This document shows, piece by piece, positions 21,622 to 28,472 of a stretch of 35,552 nucleotides of DNA (the stretch's first letter is position 1; every line of letters begins with the position of its first letter). The stretch covers positions 1-35,552 of the forward strand of contig CAZHKZ010000008.1 of assembly GCA_964533055.1 (NCBI GenBank), given 5' to 3'. This DNA is from JACROF01 sp964533055. GTDB lineage: Bacteria; Patescibacteriota; Microgenomatia; Levybacterales; UBA12049. A program made the position numbers and the translations under genes. A model generated the notes under the pieces. It had not been told where the DNA came from. It saw only the letters and a list, made by a program, of their open reading frames with translations, and searched no databases.

Positions 21622-24516
21622 CTAAATGATTTTGGCGAGGAAACGACCTGTTTCTGAGACTGGGTTGGCAGCTATTTCTTTTGGAGTACCCGTAGCCACG
21701 ATTGTACCACCTTTTTCTCCGCCCTCTGGGCCAAGATCGATGATGTGATCTGCGTTTTTGATCATATCCAAATTATGCTCAATTACAATGACTGAATTAC
21801 CTTGATCCACAAGCTTTCGCAGTACATTTAAAAGTTTTTCAAGATCAGCAAAATGGAGACCTGTTGTCGGTTCGTCCAATAGATAGAGCGCGTCTCTCCC
21901 TCTTTTCGAAAGCTCTGCTGCCAACTTAACACGTTGCGCCTCTCCACCTGATAGCGTTGGGGCGGGCTGACCAAGCGTCACATATGAAAGTCCAACTTCT
22001 TTAAGCATCTCTAATTTGTGTGCAAGTCCTGGGACAAATGAGAAGAACTCTACCGCCTCGGCCACACTCATATCGAGAACATCAGCAATATTTTTACCCT
22101 GAAAAAGTATCTCTAACGCATCACTATTGTATTGCTTACCCTGGCAAATCTCGCATGTGACGTAGACATCTGGTAAAAACTGCATCTCAATCTTGATCTG
22201 ACCTTCTCCTTCACAGGCCTCACATCTTCCACCTTTGACGTTAAATGAGAATCTTCCTGGGCCATATCCTCGCAACTTAGCTTCTTTCGTCTTGGCAAAG
22301 ACCTCGCGAATATAGTTAAAACACCCCGTATATGTCGCTGGGTTACTTCTCGGAGTTCTACCAATCGGAGATTGATCAATCGCAAAGACATTCTTGATTT
22401 TTTCATGCCCTTCCAATTTTTCAAACTCTCCTGCTTTTTGTCTGTGGAATGGGTTGTTTTGCTGCATGAGCGCATGATAAAGAATGTCATTAATAAGTGT
22501 TGACTTACCACTTCCAGAAACACCGGTCACTACGATGAATTTATGTAGCGGAAAATCTACAGTAATATTCTTAAGATTGTGCTCTCTGGCACCTATGAGG
22601 GATAGCTTACCTGGATCTTTTTTAACGAGCATAGGGTCTACCTTTCGCTCAACTTTAATGACCTTCTTTTTAGATAGGTACTGGCCTGTGACTGAGGTAG
22701 ATGATTTTTTCAATTCTTCATACGTTCCATGGGCGACAATTTCTCCACCATATGCTCCAGCACCTGGTCCAAAATCATAGATATAATCAGCAGCTGCCAT
22801 AGTGTCTTCATCATGCTCTACAACAAGCACAGTATTACCAAGATCGCGAAGTCTCTTTAAGGTATCTATAAGTTTGGCGTTGTCTCTTTGATGTAATCCA
22901 ATTGATGGCTCATCGAGCACATAGAGAACACCAGTAAGTCCACTTCCAATTTGTGAAGCCAGACGGATTCTCTGTGCTTCTCCTCCGGCTAGAGTTGATG
23001 CATTTCGAGATAGGGTAAGGTACTCAAGTCCGACATCCACCAAAAATCCGATACGAGTACTGATCTCACGTAAAATGAGCTTGCCGATCTCAAGTTCTCG
23101 CTTATTGAATTTAACAGACACTGTGTTAAAGAACTCAAGAACTTTGCCAATTGGCATATCAGAGATATCTACAATGGATTTACCATCTATTGTCACTCCA
23201 AGCGCCTCTTTCTTAAGGCGTGCTCCGTTACATTCTGGACAGACATCATATCGCATGAATTTCTCAATTTGTCCTCTAACATAATTTGAGTCTGACTCTG
23301 CAAATCGTCTTCTTAATTCTGCGGCAATCCCCTTAAAAGCTTCACTTATAACCGTTTGACTCCCCCAACGATTTTCGCCTTTTACTTTGTACTCCTTCTC
23401 ACCAGTTCCAAAAAGCAGAAGCTCCTTCTCAGCTTCAGAGAAATCTCCTAATTTCTTATCCATCTTGATGCCATTTTCAGAGCAGAATGTCTTAAAGGTT
23501 CTCGAGAACCATGTATCATTTGACCCAAGATTAAAGAAGGGAAGGATCCCGCCCTCATTGATCGTTAGATTCTCATTAAAGATAAGATCCTTATCAACGA
23601 TAAGGACACGACCAATTCCTGAACATTCGGGACAAGCGCCATGGGGAGTATTGAACGAAAATATTCTAGGCTCAATTTCTGACATCGAAATATTGTCAAC
23701 GGGACATGCAAATTTCTCAGAATAGAGGTGGTCTTCAAGTTCTTTTGGAAGATCTGGAATGTCGAAGGAAGCATCCTTAATAACAGAGACTATTAGCTCG
23801 CCATTACCAAGGGAAAGTGCTTGCTCAACGTCAGTTGAGAGTCTAATCCTATCTGTCTCTTTTGCAATCACGAGTGAATCAATGACTACGTCAATACTAT
23901 GTTTGTTAGTCTTAATCAAGACCATTTTGTCATCAAGCGAGTATACATGCCCATCGATACGAACTTTTCGATATCCTCTCTTTTTTAGGGAGAGAAAAAG
24001 CTCTGAGTACTCACCTTTTCGATCCTTAACAACTGGAGCTAGGATCATGACACGGGCAAACTTCTTTACAGGATCGTTTTGTGTCTCCTGCATAAGTAAA
24101 ATGTTGTCTACGATCTGCTCTTTAGACTGCTGTGCAATCTCTCGTCCGCACTGTGGACAATGTGGATGACCAACACGCGCAAAAAGAAGTCGCATATAGT
24201 CATAGATCTCAGTAACTGTGCCTACAGTAGAACGAGGATTATGAGAGGTTGATTTCTGATCAATAGAGATAGCAGGAGAAAGACCTTCGATCAAATCAAC
24301 ATCTGGCTTTTTCATCGTTCCTAAGAATTGGCGTGCATACGATGAAAGACTTTCAACATATCTCCTTTGACCTTCAGCATACACAGTGTCAAAAGCTAGA
24401 GAGGATTTGCCACTACCTGAAAGCCCAGTAAAAACAACCAATTTGTTCTTTGGGATTTCGAGGTCGACATTCTTAAGATTGTGCTCACGTGCACCTTTTA
24501 CAATGATCTTTTCCAT
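21622..24516 (-). CDS. uvrA: UvrA excinuclease ATPase subunit
   Basis: A 964-aa damage-recognition ATPase of nucleotide excision repair. Two ABC modules are visible: Walker A GLSGSGKS at residues 31-38 and a second one GVSGSGKST in the C-terminal half. The signature loops are LAGGEAQRIRLAS and LSGGEAQRVKLAA, with Walker B regions VLYVLDEPSIGLH and YLLDEPTTGLH. Zinc-binding Cys pairs are in HPHCPQCGREI, CPECSGIG, CPECNGARL and the DNA-binding CEACEGEGQ...CEICQGKQ module. Length is standard. The promoter TTGATT-17-TATAAT lacks a LexA-type box, so uvrA is probably not under the SOS operators seen at lexA. Confidence 0.97.
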   Translation of the reverse strand: MEKIIVKGAREHNLKNVDLEIPKNKLVVFTGLSGSGKSSLAFDTVYAEGQRRYVESLSSYARQFLGTMKKPDVDLIEGLSPAISIDQKSTSHNPRSTVGTVTEIYDYMRLLFARVGHPHCPQCGREIAQQSKEQIVDNILLMQETQNDPVKKFARVMILAPVVKDRKGEYSELFLSLKKRGYRKVRIDGHVYSLDDKMVLIKTNKHSIDVVIDSLVIAKETDRIRLSTDVEQALSLGNGELIVSVIKDASFDIPDLPKELEDHLYSEKFACPVDNISMSEIEPRIFSFNTPHGACPECSGIGRVLIVDKDLIFNENLTINEGGILPFFNLGSNDTWFSRTFKTFCSENGIKMDKKLGDFSEAEKELLLFGTGEKEYKVKGENRWGSQTVISEAFKGIAAELRRRFAESDSNYVRGQIEKFMRYDVCPECNGARLKKEALGVTIDGKSIVDISDMPIGKVLEFFNTVSVKFNKRELEIGKLILREISTRIGFLVDVGLEYLTLSRNASTLAGGEAQRIRLASQIGSGLTGVLYVLDEPSIGLHQRDNAKLIDTLKRLRDLGNTVLVVEHDEDTMAAADYIYDFGPGAGAYGGEIVAHGTYEELKKSSTSVTGQYLSKKKVIKVERKVDPMLVKKDPGKLSLIGAREHNLKNITVDFPLHKFIVVTGVSGSGKSTLINDILYHALMQQNNPFHRQKAGEFEKLEGHEKIKNVFAIDQSPIGRTPRSNPATYTGCFNYIREVFAKTKEAKLRGYGPGRFSFNVKGGRCEACEGEGQIKIEMQFLPDVYVTCEICQGKQYNSDALEILFQGKNIADVLDMSVAEAVEFFSFVPGLAHKLEMLKEVGLSYVTLGQPAPTLSGGEAQRVKLAAELSKRGRDALYLLDEPTTGLHFADLEKLLNVLRKLVDQGNSVIVIEHNLDMIKNADHIIDLGPEGGEKGGTIVATGTPKEIAANPVSETGRFLAKII

Positions 24517-24534
24517 AGGGGTAAGAGAGCGTCT

Positions 24535-24563
24535 ATTATAGGTTAATTCAGATACTAAATCAA
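24535..24563 (-). promoter_or_regulatory. uvrA promoter
   Basis: Minus strand TTGATT (24558-24563), 17 nt, perfect TATAAT (24535-24540). The leader would be only about 11 nt with no Shine-Dalgarno sequence. No TGTAC-type palindrome overlaps it. Confidence 0.8.
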
Positions 24564-24607
24564 TTCACCCACTTCCATATGCTAGAGAGTATTGCTAGAG
24601 TAGCTCT

Positions 24608-25144
24608 ATGACCAAAGGCAAGATAGTAAGTAGCATTCTTTCACTCATTTTTGTTCTTTGTGTAAGCTATGTTGCCAAAACGTATAACTTGCCAAAACCT
24701 GCCACACTTGCTGTTCAAGATATAGTGCCCACTATGGCTCCTCCAATGGCAACTGAGTCTGCAATTGTTACAAGAGTAATAGATGGAGACACCATACAGA
24801 TTTCAACTGGTGAAAAAGTCAGACTGATTGGAATAGATACTCCTGAGACAGTTGATCCACGCAAGGGCGTCCAGTGTTTTGGTAAAAAAGCATCAGAACA
24901 CACGAAAGAACTCCTCTTAAATAAAGAAGTAACTCTGAAAAAAGATATTTCTAATACTGATAGATATGGAAGACTCCTGAGATACGTCTATATTGGAGAC
25001 ACTTTCATCAATGAACAGCTCGTGCGGGAGGGCTACGCAAAAGCATATAGCTATCCACCAGACATTCGATACCAAGAAGTATTCCTGCAGGCAGAACACG
25101 AAGCTCAGGAGAAAAAGCTGGGATTATGGGTAGAATGTCTCTAA
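24608..25144 (+). CDS. Exported thermonuclease-like (SNase) protein
   Basis: A 178-aa staphylococcal-nuclease-family protein. A hydrophobic N-terminal signal/anchor (about residues 5-25) and a Pro/Ala-rich linker precede the OB-fold nuclease (about 52-176). The metal ligands and catalytic residues are conserved by pattern: Asp61 in VIDGDT, Arg72, Asp77-Thr78 and Glu80 in VRLIGIDTPE, and Arg122 in DRYGRLLRYVYI. It probably degrades extracellular DNA or RNA, a plausible nutrient source for an organism with limited nucleotide synthesis. A -10-like TAGAGT preceded by TGC lies 6 nt before the ATG. Confidence 0.93.
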   Translation: MTKGKIVSSILSLIFVLCVSYVAKTYNLPKPATLAVQDIVPTMAPPMATESAIVTRVIDGDTIQISTGEKVRLIGIDTPETVDPRKGVQCFGKKASEHTKELLLNKEVTLKKDISNTDRYGRLLRYVYIGDTFINEQLVREGYAKAYSYPPDIRYQEVFLQAEHEAQEKKLGLWVECL

Positions 25145-25161
25145 CAATTAGACGCTAGAGA

Positions 25162-25719
25162 TTATTCGATCTTATCAAAGGTGAAGAAGCGTAGATCATG
25201 AATCTGAATATCGTAGTAGGTCTCAAGAATCTTTCCTGCTGCCTCGATATGCATTTCCCCATGGAGTTCAAGCCTTTTTGCGATCTCGAGTAATTCTTTC
25301 TCAGTCTCCCCTTCTAGCTCTACATAGGTAGGTACTCCAGGCCAAGTATCAATATCAACTCTCGTATTTTCAAACATGAATGAATGACGTTTCTTTTCTT
25401 GAATCCGAAATGCTACCAATCCAAGTTTTTCTAGGAAGGCCACGGTCTTCTCTTCATCGTTCACACTGATCTCAATTTCAGTAGTTGTGGAGGTCTCAAC
25501 GAGGGCTCGCTCTTTGTAGGTCAGCAAAAGCTCGTCTTTGGTCTTTCGCAGACGCACGATCTTTTTTTCTTTACGAAAGTCTGCATTCTTGCTATAGAAA
25601 ATAATCTCGCGATAAAGATCTTCGCCGAGGTCTTTTGCCTTTAACTCATGCAGCCTTGAGATGAGAGCTTCTTTATCAATTTCGAGGAATTTAATTTCAG
25701 TCTCTGTATTCTTACCCAT
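25162..25719 (-). CDS. CYTH-domain protein, second copy
   Basis: A 185-aa CYTH-superfamily protein with the ExExK motif at residues 6-10 (TETEIKF). The pattern VRLRKTKDELLLTYKE, then TTTEIEISV and HSFMFENTRVDIDTWPGVPTYVELEGE, matches the class IV adenylate cyclase/thiamine triphosphatase branch better than the copy at 12676. Reaction unknown; triphosphate hydrolysis or adenylate cyclisation are options. An extended -10 TGTTATACT lies 6 nt before the ATG. A 66-nt stretch covering the start and first 20 codons is duplicated at 26763-26828. Confidence 0.92.
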   Translation of the reverse strand: MGKNTETEIKFLEIDKEALISRLHELKAKDLGEDLYREIIFYSKNADFRKEKKIVRLRKTKDELLLTYKERALVETSTTTEIEISVNDEEKTVAFLEKLGLVAFRIQEKKRHSFMFENTRVDIDTWPGVPTYVELEGETEKELLEIAKRLELHGEMHIEAAGKILETYYDIQIHDLRFFTFDKIE

Positions 25720-25725
25720 GAGTGA

Positions 25726-25734
25726 AGTATAACA
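25726..25734 (-). promoter_or_regulatory. Extended -10 of the second CYTH gene
   Basis: Minus strand TGTTATACT; the hexamer TATACT (25726-25731) is 6 nt before the ATG at 25719. Confidence 0.6.
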
Positions 25735-25800
25735 AATAGATGAGAATCATATATCTGGACAAAATTATAAGATATATCTATTTCACCAAAATTACTTTTC

Positions 25801-25829
25801 TTGACAAAAACTTCCTACCTTAGTTTAAT
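25801..25829 (+). promoter_or_regulatory. Leaderless-type promoter of the 283-aa gene
   Basis: Perfect TTGACA (25801-25806), 17 nt, TTTAAT (25824-25829), then exactly 9 nt to the ATG at 25839. Confidence 0.75.
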
Positions 25830-25838
25830 TGATAATAG

Positions 25839-26690
25839 ATGAGGAAGGCTAAAACTAAAACAATAACTAGAACTAAAAAGCAATCAAAAAAAGCTCATGT
25901 TATATTTATACTGCTCGGAGCTAGTACTCTTATTGCATTAGCAATACTTAATCTGCCCCGACAATTTAAAAATCTACAGACCGATACTGATTCTAACAAT
26001 AACGAAGTCCTTATTATGACTTCTCAGCCTACCCCTACTATAGTACCTCCTGATTTTTCAGATAAACCAGTCCAGACCAGAAATCAGTTTGATCTTTCTT
26101 CATGGAAGACATTCAACAATGAAGAGGTGGGTCTACAATTCAAGTATCCTTCGGATTGGGGAACTCCAAAAGTCAACTATAATTTTTGTCATAATAAGCC
26201 GCTATGTTCCACAGATAATCAACCTGCAGCAGTATTTCGCTTAGAATTTCCTAATTCTTCCTTCACTATTGGAGGTGCAAGTAAAAATTTTTCACCCTCA
26301 AGAGGTACGAACATGCTATATGACTTCCCAGGCTTTGGGAGATGGAAAAAGGAAGACCTAGTAAAATTTTGTGCAACTCCTTGGTTTATAAACTGCACCA
26401 ATACAGATGATATTGTTCATTACACAACTACTCCAGCCTGCATGGGCGAACCGGGTTCAGGATTTGGGTATGAACGAGTCATGCTATTATCCCGTTCAAG
26501 TGGCTCCATAAATGGACTCGCATTTGGGGGTAAGTTTATACCCGATGATATTGGATCTCCATATCATACATGCGATGATGTCGTGGAAAAATCTGTAGGG
26601 AACGCGATTCTAGCACGTAAGTTGAGCCCATCGATTATGAAGACATTTGACCTCTACGAGAAAGTTTTCGAAACAGTTAGCTTCAGATAA
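25839..26690 (+). CDS. Single-pass exported protein with PsbP-like pattern
   Basis: A 283-aa protein. The very basic N-terminus (about residues 1-20) is followed by one hydrophobic helix (VIFILLGASTLIALAILNL), a Ser/Thr/Asn/Pro linker and an outer domain. The domain opens with EEVGLQFKYPSDWG, a pattern found in PsbP-like and related 'FxYPxxW' domains. Eight or so Cys residues in the outer domain suggest disulfides. Function unknown. It lies between the intact CYTH start and its broken duplicate, so it may have been placed there by the rearrangement that duplicated the CYTH fragment. Confidence 0.8.
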   Translation: MRKAKTKTITRTKKQSKKAHVIFILLGASTLIALAILNLPRQFKNLQTDTDSNNNEVLIMTSQPTPTIVPPDFSDKPVQTRNQFDLSSWKTFNNEEVGLQFKYPSDWGTPKVNYNFCHNKPLCSTDNQPAAVFRLEFPNSSFTIGGASKNFSPSRGTNMLYDFPGFGRWKKEDLVKFCATPWFINCTNTDDIVHYTTTPACMGEPGSGFGYERVMLLSRSSGSINGLAFGGKFIPDDIGSPYHTCDDVVEKSVGNAILARKLSPSIMKTFDLYEKVFETVSFR

Positions 26691-26737
26691 TCATACCTTC
26701 TTGATTTACAATTTTTCTCTTCCACCAACATAACTAG

Positions 26738-26827
26738 TTAAAAGTGATTGAGTCTATACACACTTGAAATAAGAGCCCCTTTATCAATTTCGAGGAATTT
26801 AATTTCAGTCTCAGTGTTATCACTCAT
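26738..26827 (-). pseudogene. Broken duplicate of the CYTH gene 5' end
   Basis: The 66 nt at 26763-26828 match 25655-25720 at 57 positions, including 34 identical bases in a row. They encode the same N-terminus (NTETEIKFLEIDK) with the same ATG. After about 21 codons similarity ends and the frame runs into a stop at 26738, giving a 29-aa remnant. It lies immediately next to tRNA-Lys(TTT). Probably a non-functional relic of tandem duplication or recombination. Confidence 0.85.
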
Positions 26828-26856
26828 GTGTCGAGTAAGGTAAAGTTGACACTAAG

Positions 26857-26928
26857 TGAGCCGGACAGGATTCGAACCTGTGACCAAGAGCTTAAAAGGC
26901 TCCTGCTCTACCGCTGAGCTACCGGCCC
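26857..26928 (-). tRNA. tRNA-Lys (anticodon TTT)
   Basis: On the minus strand, acceptor GGGCCGG pairs with CCGGCTC (one G-U). The anticodon stem GGAGC/GCTCT encloses loop CTTTTAA and the T-arm is ACAGG-TTCGAAT-CCTGT. The anticodon TTT reads AAA/AAG. After A73 comes CTT, so CCA is not encoded. Confidence 0.95.
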
Positions 26929-26966
26929 CAATAGCTAATGGCATTTGGCGAATAGCTAAGGTGTTA

Positions 26967-26996
26967 ATTATACCAAGGCTGTGGCAGCCTTGACAA
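26967..26996 (-). promoter_or_regulatory. tRNA-Lys promoter with palindromic spacer
   Basis: Minus strand TTGTCA (26991-26996), 18 nt, perfect TATAAT (26967-26972). The spacer is nearly all a perfect palindrome: CAAGGCTG (26974-26981), TGG, CAGCCTTG (26985-26992). It may be an operator or a hairpin ending plus-strand transcription. Confidence 0.7.
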
Positions 26997-27138
26997 GGTA
27001 GCCAGGAAAACTGCCCTATAATAATTGAATTAGCGATATCCCTCTGATATACTCCATTGTGCAAGGTCTCATACTGGCGTTAATGTACAGTTGCGAGATC
27101 TTTTTTGCACTTTTACATGAAATTCAGAAAAATATGCC

Positions 27139-27232
27139 AGGTTGGTGGCAGCGTGTCACAAATTTTTGAGATAGGCTGCTGCCAATAGGCAAGCCAGACG
27201 AAAGTCTGATCGGGTTCATCAAGGAGTGAGAA
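27139..27232 (+). promoter_or_regulatory. Structured 5' leader RNA, copy 1
   Basis: Stem P1 pairs TTGGTGGCAGC (27142-27152) with GCTGCTGCCAA (27175-27185) over 11 bp including two G-U pairs. An alternative hairpin uses GGCT/AGCC and TGCC/GGCA around AATA (27174-27195), and it cannot form together with P1. A last stem CAGAC-GAAA-GTCTG (27195-27208) precedes GTTCA and the AAGGAG ribosome site. Copy 2 at 28067 conserves all three elements. It looks like a riboswitch or protein-bound leader; I recognise no known class. Confidence 0.8.
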
Positions 27233-27466
27233 ATGTCATCCGATCCTCCACTACCCTTTCTAAGGGTGATCGTTGTCACGTCGCAAACTCAGGCATTTGA
27301 CCATGTTCATGCCTGGTGCATGCAGCACGGGCATATCAACCCGAGCTACTTTGGTCGAGAAGGTGATCTTTGGATCTTCGATGTCTATGAATTCGATCCA
27401 GAGATCCAGTTTCAGGTCAAAGTAGACATGTTTGGACATGTCTCAAGACACAACCCCTCCAGCTAA
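27233..27466 (+). CDS. 77-aa orphan protein of the leader-controlled unit
   Basis: Unknown function. The ATG has AAGGAG 7 nt upstream and follows the structured leader. The protein is small and soluble, with two likely strands at the N-terminus (FLRVIVVTS), a helix ending AWCMQHG and a C-terminal beta hairpin (GDLWIFDVYEF, then KVDMFGHVS). The same order of landmarks (W, HG/aromatic, W-x-FDV, FG-x-V) recurs in the next gene and, more weakly, in the 70-aa protein at 28167. So these look like divergent members of one small family. The region is visibly more GC-rich than the neighbouring core genes. Confidence 0.75.
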   Translation: MSSDPPLPFLRVIVVTSQTQAFDHVHAWCMQHGHINPSYFGREGDLWIFDVYEFDPEIQFQVKVDMFGHVSRHNPSS

Positions 27467-27480
27467 CAGAAGGGGCGCCC

Positions 27481-27756
27481 ATGATGCTCACGCCTACATC
27501 TTCTTGCGTTGTTGTTCGATCTGAGATCGATGCGCGAGATCGATTTCTCTCATGGGGGCTACAAGCTCGCTTGGGCGAAGCATTCATCTCGGAATCCTAT
27601 GGGTTCCAACTCAAGTCAGGAGAATGGGAATTCGACGTAGTCGTCGGCAATCAAGTTGCGATCGCTTTCATCAACCCGTTCGGCGAAGTTAGGGCACCAA
27701 TGCTGAATATCAGCAAGAAATGCCTGACAATGAAGGAGTGTGAATGGCGGGGATAA
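27481..27756 (+). CDS. 91-aa orphan protein, likely paralogue of the preceding gene
   Basis: Unknown function. It begins 14 nt after the first ORF with AGAAGGGG as ribosome site; either of two consecutive ATGs could start it. The pattern CVVVRSEIDARDRFLSWG, then GEWEFDVVVG and FINPFGEVR, parallels the 77-aa protein (VVVTS, AFDHVHAW, LWIFDVYEF, MFGHV). No membrane helix or signal is seen. Its end overlaps the next small ORF by 13 nt, implying coupled translation. Confidence 0.72.
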   Translation: MMLTPTSSCVVVRSEIDARDRFLSWGLQARLGEAFISESYGFQLKSGEWEFDVVVGNQVAIAFINPFGEVRAPMLNISKKCLTMKECEWRG

Positions 27757-27893
27757 TTCTTCTAGGAGTCGGCTTGGCTACATGCCTTGCCGCGAACTTC
27801 ACCCTTGAAGATTGCAGGAAATACTACGCCATTGGCGGGAGTATCTCCACATGCATCGCGGGAGCACTGCTGATCATCACAAATTTTCTCTGA
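27744..27893 (+). CDS. 49-aa two-helix membrane peptide
   Basis: This short ORF begins ATGGCGGGG with AAGGAG 6 nt upstream and ends in TGA just before the pre-terminator hairpin. Residues 3-19 (GIILLGVGLATCLAANF) and 30-48 form two hydrophobic segments joined by the charged loop LEDCRKYY. Three Cys residues are spaced through it. Size and topology recall membrane-active small proteins or toxins, but no family is recognised. It is third in a three-ORF unit with coupled starts. Confidence 0.65.
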   Translation: MAGIILLGVGLATCLAANFTLEDCRKYYAIGGSISTCIAGALLIITNFL

Positions 27894-27901
27894 ATTTCAA
27901 T

Positions 27902-27917
27902 TGACCCCCAGCGGTCA
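27902..27917 (+). promoter_or_regulatory. Pre-terminator hairpin, copy 1
   Basis: TGACC-CCCAGC-GGTCA forms a 5-bp stem 7 nt before the terminator. Copy 2 (28396-28409) keeps TGAC/GTCA with a different loop, so the stem is conserved and the loop is not. Confidence 0.6.
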
Positions 27918-27923
27918 TACCTC

Positions 27924-27960
27924 AGGCGGCCCCGCTTTGCGAGGCCGCCTTTTATTTTTT
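27924..27960 (+). terminator. GC-rich intrinsic terminator, copy 1
   Basis: Arms AGGCGGCC and GGCCGCCT with an inner CGC-TTT-GCG stem, followed by a T-rich tract (27951-27960). Nearly identical to the terminator at 28416, including the preceding GGTCATA. Confidence 0.93.
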
Positions 27961-28038
27961 GCTAAATCAGTTGTACTATCGATTTAAGTCGTATCACAAT
28001 CTTTTGTCTGAAATTCTGATATACTATATACCTTAATA

Positions 28039-28066
28039 TTGTTCATTCACAATTTAAAATTATAAA
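28039..28066 (+). promoter_or_regulatory. Promoter of the second leader-controlled unit
   Basis: TTGTTC (28039-28044), 16 nt, TATAAA (28061-28066). The predicted start near 28072 falls at the first bases of stem P1, so the transcript would open with the structured leader. The equivalent -10 position in copy 1 reads TATGCC, a much weaker match. Confidence 0.65.
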
Positions 28067-28166
28067 AGATTGGCAACAGCGTGTCTCACTAAATAACTGA
28101 GATAGGCTGCTGCCAATTGGCAAGCCAGACCTAGAGTCTGTGTAGTTCAATGCGAAGGGGTTCGTA
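28067..28166 (+). promoter_or_regulatory. Structured 5' leader RNA, copy 2
   Basis: P1 pairs TTGGCAACAGC (28070-28080) with GCTGCTGCCAA (28106-28116), with one A-C mismatch. The alternative hairpin GGCT/AGCC plus TGCC/GGCA around AATT spans 28105-28126. The last stem is CAGAC-CTAGA-GTCTG (28126-28140). A 33-nt core (28098-28130) differs from copy 1 (27167-27199) at one loop base. GTTCA and a GAAGGGG ribosome site precede the ATG. Confidence 0.8.
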
Positions 28167-28379
28167 ATGCGCGCTAATAAAAGTGACAGCAAGAAGAATC
28201 GCAAGCAGCCAGTCAAGGACTGGCTCAAGGCTCACGGCATCACAGGCGCTCAAATCTTCGCCTTGGGAGATCGGGATTTCAGAATCTGTCTCAAAAACAG
28301 AGAGAGGCATGTTGCTCATGTCAATTCCGAGGGCGAAATCTCATGCGACACACTTCAAGGACGTCATCGGACGGCCTAA
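28167..28379 (+). CDS. 70-aa orphan protein of the second unit
   Basis: Unknown function. The ATG has GAAGGGG upstream. A strongly basic N-terminus (MRANKSDSKKNRKQ) is followed by WLKAHGITGAQIFALGDRDFRICL and HVAHVNSEGEIS. The W-x3-HG, GD-x2-F and late G-x-(I/V)-S landmarks line up with the 77-aa protein at 27233. The basic tail suggests nucleic-acid binding, perhaps to RNA. An overlapping frame (28183-28398) is less likely because it lacks the ribosome site and the shared pattern. Confidence 0.72.
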   Translation: MRANKSDSKKNRKQPVKDWLKAHGITGAQIFALGDRDFRICLKNRERHVAHVNSEGEISCDTLQGRHRTA

Positions 28380-28395
28380 CCGCATTCTTACTCTT

Positions 28396-28409
28396 TGACT
28401 AAAAGGTCA
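28396..28409 (+). promoter_or_regulatory. Pre-terminator hairpin, copy 2
   Basis: TGAC (28396-28399) and GTCA (28406-28409) form a small stem 6 nt before the terminator, matching copy 1 in position but not loop sequence. Confidence 0.55.
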
Positions 28410-28415
28410 TATCCC

Positions 28416-28446
28416 AGGCGGCCCCGCTTCGCGAGGCCGCCTTTTT
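28416..28446 (+). terminator. GC-rich intrinsic terminator, copy 2
   Basis: Arms AGGCGGCC and GGCCGCCT with inner CGC-TTC-GCG, then TTTTT. It differs from copy 1 at one loop base over the whole hairpin. Confidence 0.93.
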
Positions 28447-28472
28447 CATGATTTAGAGGGAATTATCAAATG

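Noticed and set aside
26852..27064. 70-aa frame over tRNA-Lys
   Set aside because: It reads through the tRNA and its promoter; the SSAVEQ...GSNPV sequence is a typical false translation of a tRNA.
27139..27232. Leader as a T-box, cobalamin, c-di-GMP or fluoride riboswitch
   Set aside because: The diagnostic conserved blocks of these classes are absent, and the conserved core is different.
27139..28446. Leader-ORF-terminator units as integron gene cassettes
   Set aside because: No integrase and no GTTRRRY/RYYYAAC attC core sites flank the units; the repeats are directed leaders and terminators.
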